A stretch of 64,000 bases of DNA from positions 186,001-250,000 of the forward strand of contig NZ_JACTVJ010000014.1 of NCBI RefSeq assembly GCF_014493765.1, written 5' to 3'. Below the pieces are notes generated by a model. It did not search any database, had not been told where the DNA came from, and saw nothing but the letters and a program-made list of their open reading frames with translations. The position numbers were made by a program, and so were the translations under genes. The stretch is from Streptomyces polyasparticus (GTDB lineage Bacteria > Actinomycetota > Actinomycetes > Streptomycetales > Streptomycetaceae). Positions within the stretch are counted from its first letter, which is position 1. Each line of letters starts with the position of its first letter. Shown here piece after piece: positions 1-8,155 of this stretch.

Positions 1-383
1 TAGAAGGGCTGCGAGACCGGTGCGCGCCAGTCGATCACCATCGGGTCGCCGTCGGCGTCGTGCACATGCCGGCGCCCGATGTAGAACTGGTCGCCCGTCG
101 CACCCTCCGCCTCATCGGCGCCCACCGCGTGCAGATAGGTGAGCCGGCCGAAGAACAGCGGGGTGTGCGCGAGGTCGGCGAGCGCCTTGATGCGCTCGTC
201 GATCTGGTGCTGCAGGACGGCGGCGTTGACCCAGTTCGCGGTGACATCGCGGATGTCCAGGCCCTCCGCGTCCTCGCGCATGGCGCGCAGGGCGGCGCGG
301 GACGCGGTCAGGTGGGCACGTTCGCGAGCCAGGGGGTTCCCGCCTGCGGCTTGATCAGCACGCGGATCGTCGTGCACGGGCAC
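1..383 (-). CDS. helR: HelR-like RNA polymerase-recycling ATPase, N-terminal part (runs off the window)
   Basis: Partial gene; only about 127 N-terminal residues lie inside the window. They contain a helical stretch (LARERAHLTASRAALRAMRE), then the signatures FYIGRRHVHDADGD and VIDWRAPVSQPFY, typical of UvrD/HelD-type helicases acting on RNA polymerase. In actinobacteria HelR frees stalled polymerase and can displace rifamycins; that role is family knowledge, since the ATPase motifs lie outside. The GTG at 383 follows a GGAGG with 7 nt spacing, so the start is well supported. No upstream gene shares its direction, so it probably has its own promoter in the 384-762 gap. I did not see an obvious rifamycin-responsive palindrome there. 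Confidence 0.8.
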   Translation of the reverse strand, partial: MPVHDDPRADQAAGGNPLARERAHLTASRAALRAMREDAEGLDIRDVTANWVNAAVLQHQIDERIKALADLAHTPLFFGRLTYLHAVGADEAEGATGDQFYIGRRHVHDADGDPMVIDWRAPVSQPF

Positions 384-762
384 AGCACAGCCTCCAACCA
401 GGGGTCACATCACGGCAGCCCCCGGTTTCCGGCCGGGCGGCGGCACTCCGCTGGTGCTACGGAGGCGGGAAGCGGGACCCACAGCGAAAGGCGCGTCCTG
501 GGTCCGGGCAGACCGGGAAGCTTAGATCACGGGCCCGGGGCGGGGCCAACCCATTTTCCCGCGGCGCCCGCACCCCGCCCGGCCCGCACCTCGCCCGGCC
601 CGCACCCCGCCCGGCCCGCACCCCGCCCGGCCCGCACCTCGCCCCGGCCGCCCGCGACCGCGCCTCTGCCAAAAGTCGGAGACCGTCCCCTATGGGGATG
701 AGGGTCGGTTTCAGCCCCCAGGTCGATGTCCGATATAAGGGCCCTCGTCCATCCTTGAACAC
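384..762. other. Intergenic region between divergent genes
   Basis: About 380 bases between the helR-like gene and a small gene on the other strand. It holds the 16-bp tandem repeat at 569-649 and a short palindrome at 686-698 (TCCCC-TAT-GGGGA). No open frame in it looks like a real gene; the frames crossing it are low-complexity Pro/Ala/Arg products of the repeat. Confidence 0.6.
569..649. repeat. 16-bp GC-rich tandem repeat, five copies
   Basis: Five consecutive units of the form CGCACC(C/T)CGCCCGGCC, the last one base longer. They lie in the gap between divergent genes. The units differ only by C/T at one position, which suggests recent slippage expansion. Confidence 0.85.
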
Positions 763-957
763 ATGAGCAGCGCAACGTTCCACCCAGCCCCCGTCCGCAC
801 CGGACAGCCCAGCGGAGCCACCGCGACCGGCGTCCGGCACACCCACCACATCGGCAACGCCCTGCGGGCCGTCAAGGTCTTCACCCGCGCGGCGATAGAC
901 GTCGCGATCCTCGGCGAGTACGCCGAGGACACGGGCGTCGTCCGCCGCCGCAAGTGA
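763..957 (+). CDS. Small conserved-looking protein of unknown function
   Basis: A 64-residue product. The N-terminus is polar with Thr, Pro and Ala; the C-terminal half is better ordered and includes HTHHIGNALRAVKVF and VAILGEYAEDTGV, ending in RRRK. It has no signal peptide or membrane segment. I recall similar short proteins in other Streptomyces but cannot assign a function. No clear Shine-Dalgarno precedes the ATG. A GATATA hexamer about 30 bases upstream could be a -10 element. The glycosyltransferase gene follows about 70 bases downstream on the same strand, so cotranscription is possible. Confidence 0.55.
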   Translation: MSSATFHPAPVRTGQPSGATATGVRHTHHIGNALRAVKVFTRAAIDVAILGEYAEDTGVVRRRK

Positions 958-1026
958 GCCTCAGCACGCAGACACAGTAAGTAGCCCCTTCTCTGCGGAA
1001 GGTGACTCTGCGCTAGGGTCACGCGC

Positions 1027-2229
1027 GTGATCCGCCGGACTGTGACCTTCCGCTCGCCGACCGTGACCAGCTCGGGCGTTCTGCTCACGGTCTCCGTACT
1101 GGCCCTTGCCGCACTCTGCGTGGCCCGGCGCATCCCGATGGCCGACACGCTCGTCTACCGGGCCGAGGGCTCGGCCGTGATGCACGGCACCGATCTGTAC
1201 GGCTTCACCGTCACCGAGTGGGCCCTGCCCGCCACGTATCCGCCCTTCGCCGCGATTCTCTTCGTCCCGACGGCCTGGCTGCCGCTGCCGGCCCTCAAGT
1301 TCGCCTTCGTCGCGGGCAACGCCCTGCTCCTGGCGCTCCTGATCCACCTCTCGGCCCGCTTCGCCCGGCTCCCGCTCCCCCGCCCCCTCCTGTACGTGGC
1401 CGTGGCGGTGGGCCTCTGGCTCGAACCGGTCTTCCAGACCCTCCTCTTCGGCCAGATCAACCTGGCCCTGATCTGCCTGGTCCTGTGGGATCTCCAGCGC
1501 CCGTCGAACGCGCTCGGCAAGGGTTTCGCACTCGGTGTCGCGGCCGGCGTGAAGATCACCCCCGCCGTCTTCATCGTCCATCTCCTGCTCACCCGCCAAC
1601 TGCGCGCCGCCACCACCGCGTTGGCCTCCTTCACAGGCACGGTCCTGCTCGGCGCGCTCGTGCTGCCCTCCGCTAGCACCGACTTCTGGACCCGCCGCCT
1701 CTTCGAGACCGACCGCGTCGGCAAGGCCTGGATCGTGGACAACCAGTCGCTCCAGGGCCTGATCGCCCGCGCGCTCGGCGATCCGGAGCCCGGCCTGTTG
1801 TGGCTGGCCCCGGCGGCGCTCGTCGGCGCCTCCGGCCTGTGGCTGGCCGCCCGGACCCATCCCGTCGCGCCCGCCAGGTCCCTCCTCATCACCGCGTACA
1901 CGGCCCTGCTCGTCTCCCCCATCAGCTGGTCCCACCACTGGGTGTGGTGCGTACCGCTGCTCGCGCTGCTGCTCGCCGAGGGACGTCCGCGGCTCGCCTT
2001 CGCGGTGGCCGCACTCTTCACGGCCCGCAGCTTCTGGGTGCTCCCCCATCACGGCGACCTCGACCTCCGACTTCCGTGGTGGCAGCAGCCGTTGGCCTCC
2101 CCGTACGCGCTGCTCGCCCTCGCTCTGCTCGTCTGGGCCGCGCTGCGCCTGCGCCGCCCTGAGTACCCGTACTCACCGCTCATTGAGCAGCGCACCGGAT
2201 CTCCGAAGGACTCCGTCCTGCTGGGATGA
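1027..2229 (+). CDS. GT87-family (DUF2029) polyprenyl-phosphate-mannose-dependent glycosyltransferase
   Basis: A 400-residue polytopic membrane protein with about ten hydrophobic segments. The first follows a short basic N-terminus. An early loop carries YRAEGSAVMHGTDLYGF, and the motif LEPVFQTLLFGQINLAL is characteristic of the GT87 mannosyltransferases, which use polyprenyl-phosphate-mannose outside the membrane to build mannosylated lipids or glycans. Length is normal for the family. The GTG start has an AGGG about 8 nt before it; an ATG at 1138 would remove the first membrane segment and is unlikely. The stop is 4 bases before the next ATG, so the two genes are probably translationally linked. 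The exact acceptor cannot be told from sequence. Confidence 0.8.
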   Translation: MIRRTVTFRSPTVTSSGVLLTVSVLALAALCVARRIPMADTLVYRAEGSAVMHGTDLYGFTVTEWALPATYPPFAAILFVPTAWLPLPALKFAFVAGNALLLALLIHLSARFARLPLPRPLLYVAVAVGLWLEPVFQTLLFGQINLALICLVLWDLQRPSNALGKGFALGVAAGVKITPAVFIVHLLLTRQLRAATTALASFTGTVLLGALVLPSASTDFWTRRLFETDRVGKAWIVDNQSLQGLIARALGDPEPGLLWLAPAALVGASGLWLAARTHPVAPARSLLITAYTALLVSPISWSHHWVWCVPLLALLLAEGRPRLAFAVAALFTARSFWVLPHHGDLDLRLPWWQQPLASPYALLALALLVWAALRLRRPEYPYSPLIEQRTGSPKDSVLLG

Positions 2230-2233
2230 AGAC

Positions 2234-2590
2234 ATGACAACCGACCGAGCGACCTCGACCGGCACCGCAGTCACCACGACGGCCGCCATCCCGCCTGTGC
2301 GGCCGAAGACCCTGCGCGTCATCGCGGGTGTGGGCATGGTGCTCCTCGCGCCCGTGTGGCTCCTGTGCGCGATGCTGACGCTGGTCGACGCCCACCAGGG
2401 CAAGGGAGTCGGAGGCCCCCTGATCGACGCGGGCTTCTTCCTGCTCTGGCCGGCCTTCTTCCTCGGCGCGTTCGCCCTGCTCCTGCCGGGTGGCGCGCTC
2501 ACGCCCCGGGCGCGCACCTGGCTCGTCCGCGCCCAGTACGCCGTGATGCTGCTCGCGCCCGTGCTGATCCTGCTCGACGGCGACGCGTAG
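2234..2590 (+). CDS. Small integral membrane protein of unknown function
   Basis: 118 residues with a Thr/Ala-rich cytosolic N-terminus and three hydrophobic segments at about residues 28-50, 62-85 and 95-113. No known domain is recognised. The ATG at 2234 is chosen because it follows directly on the glycosyltransferase stop with GGGATGAA upstream; an in-frame start at 2183 would overlap that gene by 47 bases. The tight spacing suggests one operon and possibly an accessory role in the same envelope glycosylation step. This is inference from position only. Confidence 0.65.
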   Translation: MTTDRATSTGTAVTTTAAIPPVRPKTLRVIAGVGMVLLAPVWLLCAMLTLVDAHQGKGVGGPLIDAGFFLLWPAFFLGAFALLLPGGALTPRARTWLVRAQYAVMLLAPVLILLDGDA

Positions 2591-2612
2591 GCTCGCTTCG
2601 CCGCCGGGCACC

Positions 2613-3269
2613 TCAGCCGCCGAGCGTGTTCACCTGGTACAGGTAGACGGCCCTGCCGCCCTCGTACGGATCGACCGCGCTGTCACCGCTCAACTGGAAG
2701 TAGAACTCCAGGGGGTCCTGGTCGATGCCGAGCCGGCCGGCCTTCTCCATCTCGGCGAGCTTGCCCAGGAACCTCTGGGCGTCCACTTCCCTGCCGCCCA
2801 GCTCGTCGGCCAGCTGACCGGCCACGACCACCTTCACGTGCTTCTCGTCGACGGGGACGGCGGTCGTGTGGTTGCCCCCGCCTTCCATCTCCAGGACCGG
2901 GTGGCTGCCGTCGCCGCAGTCGTACGAGCCGATGTGGAAGGAGAGCAGGTCGTTGCCCTCCTTGTCGTCGGTGCCGTCCTTCAGGTAGCCGACGAGCCTC
3001 CCGTACGGGCCTTCGCCGTCGTTCTCGCAGACCGGCCCCGGCGGGGTCTGGCGGTCCGAGTAGTCCTCCCCCGCGGGCGTGGTGGGCGACTTGGTGGCGG
3101 GCTCGGTGGTCGGTGAGGCGGGCTCCGTGGTCGGCGTGGCGGGCTCGGTCGTCGGCGTGGCGGGCGGCTTGGCGTCGGCGCCGTCGCCTTCCGAGGGCTC
3201 ACAGGCCGTGGTCGTCAGGGCCAGTACGGCGGTGGCGCCCAAGAGGCAGAGCTTCCAGTTCGTACGCAT
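2613..3269 (-). CDS. Secreted lipoprotein with a Pro/Thr/Glu repeat linker
   Basis: 218 residues. It starts MRTNWKLCLL and has a hydrophobic stretch ending in LALTTTAC, a lipobox-like site giving a lipid-modified Cys. Next comes a linker built from three near-identical PATPTTE-type repeats, then a globular domain of about 140 residues with two Cys that could pair (VCENDGEGPYG and YDCGDG) and a C-terminal LYQVNTLGG. I do not recognise the domain. The ATG at 3269 has GGGGGAA 5 nt upstream; longer in-frame starts reaching 3437 lack a signal peptide at the N-terminus. The gene converges on the membrane-protein gene and diverges from the oxidoreductase gene. Confidence 0.75.
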   Translation of the reverse strand: MRTNWKLCLLGATAVLALTTTACEPSEGDGADAKPPATPTTEPATPTTEPASPTTEPATKSPTTPAGEDYSDRQTPPGPVCENDGEGPYGRLVGYLKDGTDDKEGNDLLSFHIGSYDCGDGSHPVLEMEGGGNHTTAVPVDEKHVKVVVAGQLADELGGREVDAQRFLGKLAEMEKAGRLGIDQDPLEFYFQLSGDSAVDPYEGGRAVYLYQVNTLGG

Positions 3270-3556
3270 TGCGTTCCCCCATGAATGCAGCGTGCGTGTG
3301 CAGGTGCGTATGCGCGCCGGTCCTTGGTCGAGGAACCGACCGCAGCAGTGTGGGGCGTGAAGGGACGATTCCGTCGCCGGCGCAAGCGATCGTTGCCGAC
3401 CTCGGACACCATCCCCACACTGTGGACGCTGGGACATCTTTTGGAGGCTCGGAGATATTCAGACGCTCAGTCGATCTTCCTAGAGTTACGGACATCGAAG
3501 GCGCCGCCACCGACGGAGGCCGGCGCCGACTCACCTCAGACTCAAGGGAGTTCACC

Positions 3557-4486
3557 ATGCGCGCAGTACTGCAGCAGTCCTTCGGCGGTCCCGAGGTCCT
3601 CCGGATCACGGAGACGGACCGGCCCGCTCCGCTCGGCGGCGAGGTCCTGGTCAAGGTGCACGCCGCCGGCGTGAACCCGGTCGACCTGGCCGTACGGGCC
3701 GGCGCCCTGCCGCTGCTCGGCGAGCCGCCGTTCGGGGTCGGCTGGGACATCTCGGGGGTGGTCGAACAGGCCGGCCCCGGCGCCCGGTTCAAGCCCGGGG
3801 ACGAGGTGTTCGGCATGCCCTTCTTCCCGCGGGCCGCCACCGCGTACGCCGAGTACGTGGCCATGCCCTCGCGTCAAGTCGCCCGCAAGCCGGAGTCGTT
3901 GACGCACACGGAAGCCGCGGCCGTCCCGCTCGCCGCGCTCACCGCCTGGCACGGACTCGTCGACGCGGCCGGGATCCGCGCGGGCCAGCGGGTGCTGATC
4001 CACCGCGCGGCCGGCGGCGTCGGGCACTTCGCGGTGCAGATCGCCAAGGCCCGCGGCGCCCGCGTGACGGCCCTGACCAGTGCCGCCAACCACGATTTCG
4101 TACGGGAGTTGGGTGCCGACGAGGTCATCGACTACCGCACCACCGACTACACCGAGGCGGCCCGGGACCTCGACGTCGTCTTCGACTCCAGCTCCGAGGG
4201 CGAGAACGCGCTCAAGGTACTGCGGCCCGGCGGCACCCTCGTCAGCATCATGGAGCACTGGAACACCGAGCTCGCCGCCCGGATCGAGGCCGCGGGACGG
4301 CGCTTCGCCGGTGTCTCCGTCGAGCCCGACTACGCCTCGCTCGAAGCGATCGCGGCCCTGATCGACCAGGGTCTGGTCCGCCCGCACGTCGCGCAGACGC
4401 TGCCGCTCGAAGAGGCTCCCAAGGCCCATGAGCTGGTCGGATCCGGCCGCACCCGGGGCAAGGTCGTCCTGGAGGTGTCCGCATAG
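3557..4486 (+). CDS. NADP-dependent quinone oxidoreductase (MDR, zinc-independent)
   Basis: 309 residues with the GroES-like N-terminal domain (VLVKVHAAGVNPVDLAVR) and a Rossmann fold whose nucleotide-binding turn reads AAGGVGHFAVQIA. The catalytic zinc ligands of alcohol dehydrogenases are absent, as in quinone reductases. The C-terminus HELVGSGRTRGKVVLEV is typical. AAGGGAG sits 6 nt before the ATG. The AraC-type regulator follows 61 bases downstream on the same strand, so the two are probably cotranscribed. The substrate is unknown; reduction of a small quinone or enal is the usual role. Confidence 0.85.
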   Translation: MRAVLQQSFGGPEVLRITETDRPAPLGGEVLVKVHAAGVNPVDLAVRAGALPLLGEPPFGVGWDISGVVEQAGPGARFKPGDEVFGMPFFPRAATAYAEYVAMPSRQVARKPESLTHTEAAAVPLAALTAWHGLVDAAGIRAGQRVLIHRAAGGVGHFAVQIAKARGARVTALTSAANHDFVRELGADEVIDYRTTDYTEAARDLDVVFDSSSEGENALKVLRPGGTLVSIMEHWNTELAARIEAAGRRFAGVSVEPDYASLEAIAALIDQGLVRPHVAQTLPLEEAPKAHELVGSGRTRGKVVLEVSA

Positions 4487-4547
4487 GCTACGTGGCCCAC
4501 GCAACGCAGGCGGCTCGCGCGGCGTACGGGACGGAAAGGGGCGGGAG

Positions 4548-5489
4548 TTGGACATCCTCACCGAGGCGCTGGCCTCCATGCGTACGGGCAAGGCGGCCTC
4601 CGTCCGCACCACGGGCCACGCCCCCTGGGCGATGTCCCTGCCCCCGGTCGGCGGCGCCGGCTTCCACGTGGTGCTCTCGGGTGCCTGCTGGCTGATCCCG
4701 CCGGCGGGCGCGGGCGCACCGGTCCACCTGCGCACCGGGGACGTGGTCTTCCTGAGCCACGGCAGTGGCCACGGACTCGCCGACCACCCGGACACCGCAC
4801 CGCTGGAGCCGCACGGGACCGAGTTCCACCCGGGGGCGCCGCTCGGCACGGTCACGGTGGGGACCGAGGACGCGGGCGGCGAGCGGACCGATCTGCTCTG
4901 CGGCTCGTACCACCTGGACCAGTCCAGGCCGCACCCCCTGGTGAGCCGCCTTCCGCAGCTCATCCACCTTCCGGCCGCGGGCACGGACTGCCCCGAACTG
5001 GCCGCCGCGATCGGCCTGTTGCGCTCCGAGCTCGACCGGCCGCGGATGGGTTCGGCCGGGATCGTGCCCGCCCTGATCGACTCGCTGCTCCTGTACATCC
5101 TGCGCGCCTGGCACGAGCAGCAGCCCGCGGAGTCGGCCCGCGGCTGGGCCGCCGCCCTCGCGGACCGGGCGGTCGCCCCCGCGCTCACCGCGCTGCACGG
5201 CGATCCGGCCCGCGCCTGGACCGTGCAGGACCTTGCCGTCCGCGCGGGTCTGTCCCGCGCGGCCTTCGCCAAGCGGTTCACCGAGCTGGTGGGCGAGCCG
5301 CCGATGGCCTATCTGACCCGCTGGCGGATGACCACGGCGGCCCGGCTCCTGCGCGAGTCGGAGGCACCGCTGGCGGCCGTGGCGGCACGTACCGGATACG
5401 GCTCCGAGTACGCGTTCGCCAAGGCCTTCAAGCGCGAGTACGGCCGGGCACCGGGCGGCTACCGCCGCGAACTACGGGCAGCCGCCTAG
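4548..5489 (+). CDS. AraC-family regulator with N-terminal cupin
   Basis: 313 residues. Residues about 1-190 form a cupin-type sensor (AraC_binding_2 style, with RTGDVVFLSHGSGHGLAD), and residues about 210-310 contain two helix-turn-helix motifs of the HTH_18 type (VQDLAVRAGLSRAAFAKRF and LAAVAARTGYGSEYAFAKAF). The TTG at 4548 is chosen because GGAAAGG lies about 8 nt upstream and the protein then begins at the cupin domain; an earlier in-frame start at 4428 would overlap the oxidoreductase gene. Regulators of this subtype commonly control a neighbouring reductase, so it may govern the gene just upstream. It ends 8 bases before the convergent helicase gene. Confidence 0.85.
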   Translation: MDILTEALASMRTGKAASVRTTGHAPWAMSLPPVGGAGFHVVLSGACWLIPPAGAGAPVHLRTGDVVFLSHGSGHGLADHPDTAPLEPHGTEFHPGAPLGTVTVGTEDAGGERTDLLCGSYHLDQSRPHPLVSRLPQLIHLPAAGTDCPELAAAIGLLRSELDRPRMGSAGIVPALIDSLLLYILRAWHEQQPAESARGWAAALADRAVAPALTALHGDPARAWTVQDLAVRAGLSRAAFAKRFTELVGEPPMAYLTRWRMTTAARLLRESEAPLAAVAARTGYGSEYAFAKAFKREYGRAPGGYRRELRAAA

Positions 5490-5497
5490 CAGTTGAC

Positions 5498-7141
5498 TCA
5501 GGCGTCCTTGAGCAGATCGTCCGCGTCCACGATCCGGTACGCGTACCCCTGCTCGGCCAGGAACCGCTGGCGGTGGGCCGCGAAGTCCTGGTCGATGGTG
5601 TCGCGGGCGACGACCGAGTAGAAGTGCGCCTGGTGCCCGTCCGACTTGGGGCGGAGCACTCGGCCGAGGCGCTGGGCCTCCTCCTGGCGCGAACCGAAGG
5701 TGCCGGACACCTGGATCGCGACGGTGGCCTCGGGCAGGTCGATGGAGAAGTTCGCGACCTTGGAGACGACGAGAACGCTGATCTCGCCCTCCCGGAAGGC
5801 GTTGAAGAGCTTCTCGCGCTGCGCGTTGCTGGTCTCGCCCTTGATGACGGGTGCGTCCAAGTGCTCGCCCAGCTCGTCGAGTTGGTCGATGTACTGGCCG
5901 ATGACGAGGATCTGCTGCCCGGCGAACTTCTTGACGATCGCCTCCGTGACCTTCCGCTTCGTGGCGGTCGTCGCGCAGAACCGGTACTTCTCCTCGGTCT
6001 CGGCGGTCGCGTACGCGAGCCGCTCGGAGTCCGTGAGGTTGACGCGTACCTCCACGCAGTCGGCGGGCGCGATGTAGCCCTGCGCCTCGATCTCCTTCCA
6101 GGGAGCGTCGAAGCGCTTGGGCCCGATCAGGCTGAACACGTCGGACTCGCGGCCGTCCTCGCGTACGAGCGTGGCCGTCAGACCGAGACGGCGGCGGGCC
6201 TGGAGGTCGGCGGTGAACTTGAAGACGGGCGCGGGCAGCAGATGCACCTCGTCGTAAAGAATGAGTCCCCAGTCGCGGGAGTCGAAGAGCTCAAGGTGCG
6301 GGTAGATGCCCTTCCGCTTCGTCGTGAGCACCTGGTACGTGGCGATCGTGACGGGCCGGATCTCCTTCTTGGTCCCGCTGTACTCGCCGATCTCCTCCTC
6401 GGTGAGCGAGGTCCGCTTGACCAGCTCGTGCTTCCACTGGCGGGCCGAGACGGTGTTCGTGACGAGGATCAGCGTGGTGGCCTTGGCCTGCGCCATCGCG
6501 CCCGCGCCGACCAGCGTCTTGCCGGCACCGCAGGGCAGGACGACAACCCCTGACCCGCCGTGCCAGAAGTTCTCCACGGCCTGCTTCTGGTACGGGCGCA
6601 GGGCCCAGCCCGTCTCGTCGAGATCGATGGCGTGCGCCTCGCCGTCCACGTAACCGGCGAGGTCCTCGGCGGGCCAGCCCAGCTTGAGGAGGGTCTGCTT
6701 GATCTGGCCGCGCTCGGAGGGGTGCACGGCGACGGTGTCCGGGTCGATCCGGGCGCCGACGAGCGGGGTGATGCGCTTGGAGCGCAGGATCTCCTCGAGC
6801 ACGGGCCGGTCGGTGGTCGTCAGGACCAGACCGTGCGTGGGGTGCTTGGAGAGCGTGAGCCGGCCGTAGCGGTCCATGGTCTCGGCGATGTCGACGAGCA
6901 GGGCGTGCGGCACGGGGTAGCGGCTGTACTGCACGAGCGCGTCCACGACCTGCTCGGCGTCGTGCCCGGCGGCGCGGGCGTTCCACAGCCCGAGCGGCGT
7001 CACGCGGTACGTGTGGATGTGCTCGGGCGCCCGCTCCAGCTCGGCGAACGGAGCGATGACCCGGCGGCATGCGTCGGCCTGCTCGTGGTCGACCTCGAGG
7101 AGGAGGGTCTTGTCGGACTGGACGATGAGCGGCCCGTTCAC
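5498..7141 (-). CDS. XPB/ERCC3-type DNA repair helicase (superfamily 2)
   Basis: 547 residues, the normal size for bacterial XPB. An N-terminal helicase-C_3 type region is followed by the Walker A motif PCGAGKT near residue 200, the DEVH box (YDEVHLLPAPVF), the RED motif region (LTATLVREDGRESDVF) and motif VI (QRLGRVLRPKSDGHQAHFY). Bacterial XPB unwinds DNA 3' to 5' and is linked to nucleotide excision repair with the nuclease Bax1, which is not seen here. The GTG at 7141 has AAGGGG about 8 nt upstream and gives the standard VNGPLIVQSDKTLLLEV start. It converges on the AraC gene with an 8-base gap. Confidence 0.92.
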   Translation of the reverse strand: MNGPLIVQSDKTLLLEVDHEQADACRRVIAPFAELERAPEHIHTYRVTPLGLWNARAAGHDAEQVVDALVQYSRYPVPHALLVDIAETMDRYGRLTLSKHPTHGLVLTTTDRPVLEEILRSKRITPLVGARIDPDTVAVHPSERGQIKQTLLKLGWPAEDLAGYVDGEAHAIDLDETGWALRPYQKQAVENFWHGGSGVVVLPCGAGKTLVGAGAMAQAKATTLILVTNTVSARQWKHELVKRTSLTEEEIGEYSGTKKEIRPVTIATYQVLTTKRKGIYPHLELFDSRDWGLILYDEVHLLPAPVFKFTADLQARRRLGLTATLVREDGRESDVFSLIGPKRFDAPWKEIEAQGYIAPADCVEVRVNLTDSERLAYATAETEEKYRFCATTATKRKVTEAIVKKFAGQQILVIGQYIDQLDELGEHLDAPVIKGETSNAQREKLFNAFREGEISVLVVSKVANFSIDLPEATVAIQVSGTFGSRQEEAQRLGRVLRPKSDGHQAHFYSVVARDTIDQDFAAHRQRFLAEQGYAYRIVDADDLLKDA

Positions 7142-7183
7142 AGGCGTACCCCTTCTGCTGACCAAACGTCCAGTGTGCCGCAT

Positions 7184-7320
7184 CAGCCCCTGCGGCGTTT
7201 GAGCAGATCCGAGCGAAGCTCGGATGAGGGGTCCGGGGCGCAGCCCCCCACGCGGCGGAGCCGCAAAATGTCACAGCCGGGAAGGGGCGGGGCGGGGAGA
7301 AAAGCCCGCCGCAGGCGCAC
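7184..7320 (+). repeat. Streptomyces intergenic repeat, copy 1
   Basis: Begins CAGCCCCTGCGGCG and ends CGCCGCAGGCGCA, so the ends are inverted. Inside are the hairpin ATCCGAGC-GAA-GCTCGGAT and a second GGGGCGCAGCCCC-type hairpin. It sits downstream of cutC and upstream of the helicase gene. The same element recurs at 28257, 37687, 42578 and 47410. Confidence 0.85.
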
Positions 7321-7337
7321 CCGCCCCCACCAAGCGC

Positions 7338-8027
7338 CTACGAATCCACGGCAGCCCGCCACTCGGCAACAGCAGCCGCCGAGACCGGAAGATCCCACCC
7401 GCCGGGCCGCGCCGCAGACCCGATGTGGAACGCATCGATACCCGCCTCGCGAAGCTGCGGCACGTGCCGCAGCCCGAGCCCGCCACCGACCAGAATCTGC
7501 GGCTCGTAGCCGGGATCCCCCGCCCGCGCCGCCTCCGTGACCAGCGTCGGCAGCCCGTCGTCGACCCCCGCCGGGGACCCGGCCGTGAGATACGTGTCCA
7601 GACCGGGCAGATCCGCAAGCTGCTTGCGCAGGGCGTCACGGTCGGCCGCCCGGTCGATCGCCCGGTGGAAGGTCCAGCGCGCACCGTCCAGCGCATCCAC
7701 GAGCGCCTCGACGGTCGGCATGTCCGCCGCACCCGTCTCGTCCAGGAACCCGAGCACGAACTCACTCGCCCCCGCCTCGCGCAGCGAATGCGCCGACCGC
7801 ACAAGCGCGGACACGTCACCGGCCGCGAACCCGTCCGCGGCCCGGAGCATCACACGCAGCGAGATGTCCACGGTCGAACGGATCGCCTTGAAGGTGGCCA
7901 CGCTGGGAGTGAGCCCGTCGGCCGCCATGTCGGTGACCATTTCGAGCCGGTCCGCGCCGCCTTCCTGTGCGGCGACCGCGTCCTCGGGCCCGAGGGCGAT
8001 CACCTCAAGGACTGCACGCTTCGTCAT
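7338..8027 (-). CDS. cutC: CutC family protein
   Basis: 229 residues, a complete TIM-barrel CutC protein: AVLEVIALGPEDAVAAQEGG at the start, GADRLEMV, LRVMLRA, VLGFLD, WTFHRAID and ILVGGGLGLRHVPQL. CutC was named for copper homeostasis, but a direct copper role is disputed; a cytosolic enzyme or metal-linked function is more likely. The ATG at 8027 has GGAG upstream; a start at 8042 would be weaker. Here it lies just before a His-rich protein and CopA, which supports a copper link by context. A DasR-like operator (8104-8119) lies about 80 bases upstream of the start. Confidence 0.88.
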   Translation of the reverse strand: MTKRAVLEVIALGPEDAVAAQEGGADRLEMVTDMAADGLTPSVATFKAIRSTVDISLRVMLRAADGFAAGDVSALVRSAHSLREAGASEFVLGFLDETGAADMPTVEALVDALDGARWTFHRAIDRAADRDALRKQLADLPGLDTYLTAGSPAGVDDGLPTLVTEAARAGDPGYEPQILVGGGLGLRHVPQLREAGIDAFHIGSAARPGGWDLPVSAAAVAEWRAAVDS

Positions 8028-8085
8028 GGGCCCACTCCTCACGGATCACCGTTGATCGCGACTGCTCAGGTCGGCAGGTCTGCTC

Positions 8086-8119
8086 AGGTCTTCCCAGACC
8101 TTCGCTGGTCTAGTCCAAT
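8086..8119. promoter_or_regulatory. Candidate DasR (dre) operator with an adjacent AGGTCT palindrome, upstream of cutC
   Basis: GCTGGTCTAGTCCAAT at 8104-8119 matches the dre consensus ACTGGTCTAGACCACT at 13 of 16 positions, with the TGGTCTAG core intact. Just beside it AGGTCT-TCCC-AGACCT (8086-8101) is a perfect 6-bp inverted repeat, and two more CAGGTC words lie between 8067 and 8085. The cluster is 60-90 bases upstream of the cutC ATG. Binding is inferred only. Confidence 0.5.
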
Positions 8120-8155
8120 CCAGAGTACGCGGTGATCGGGTCCGAGGGGAGACGA

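Noticed and set aside
961-2052. A 363-codon minus-strand frame opposite the GT87 gene
   Set aside because: Highly charged Gly/Glu/Gln/Arg composition without domain; the plus-strand gene has clear membrane-protein motifs.
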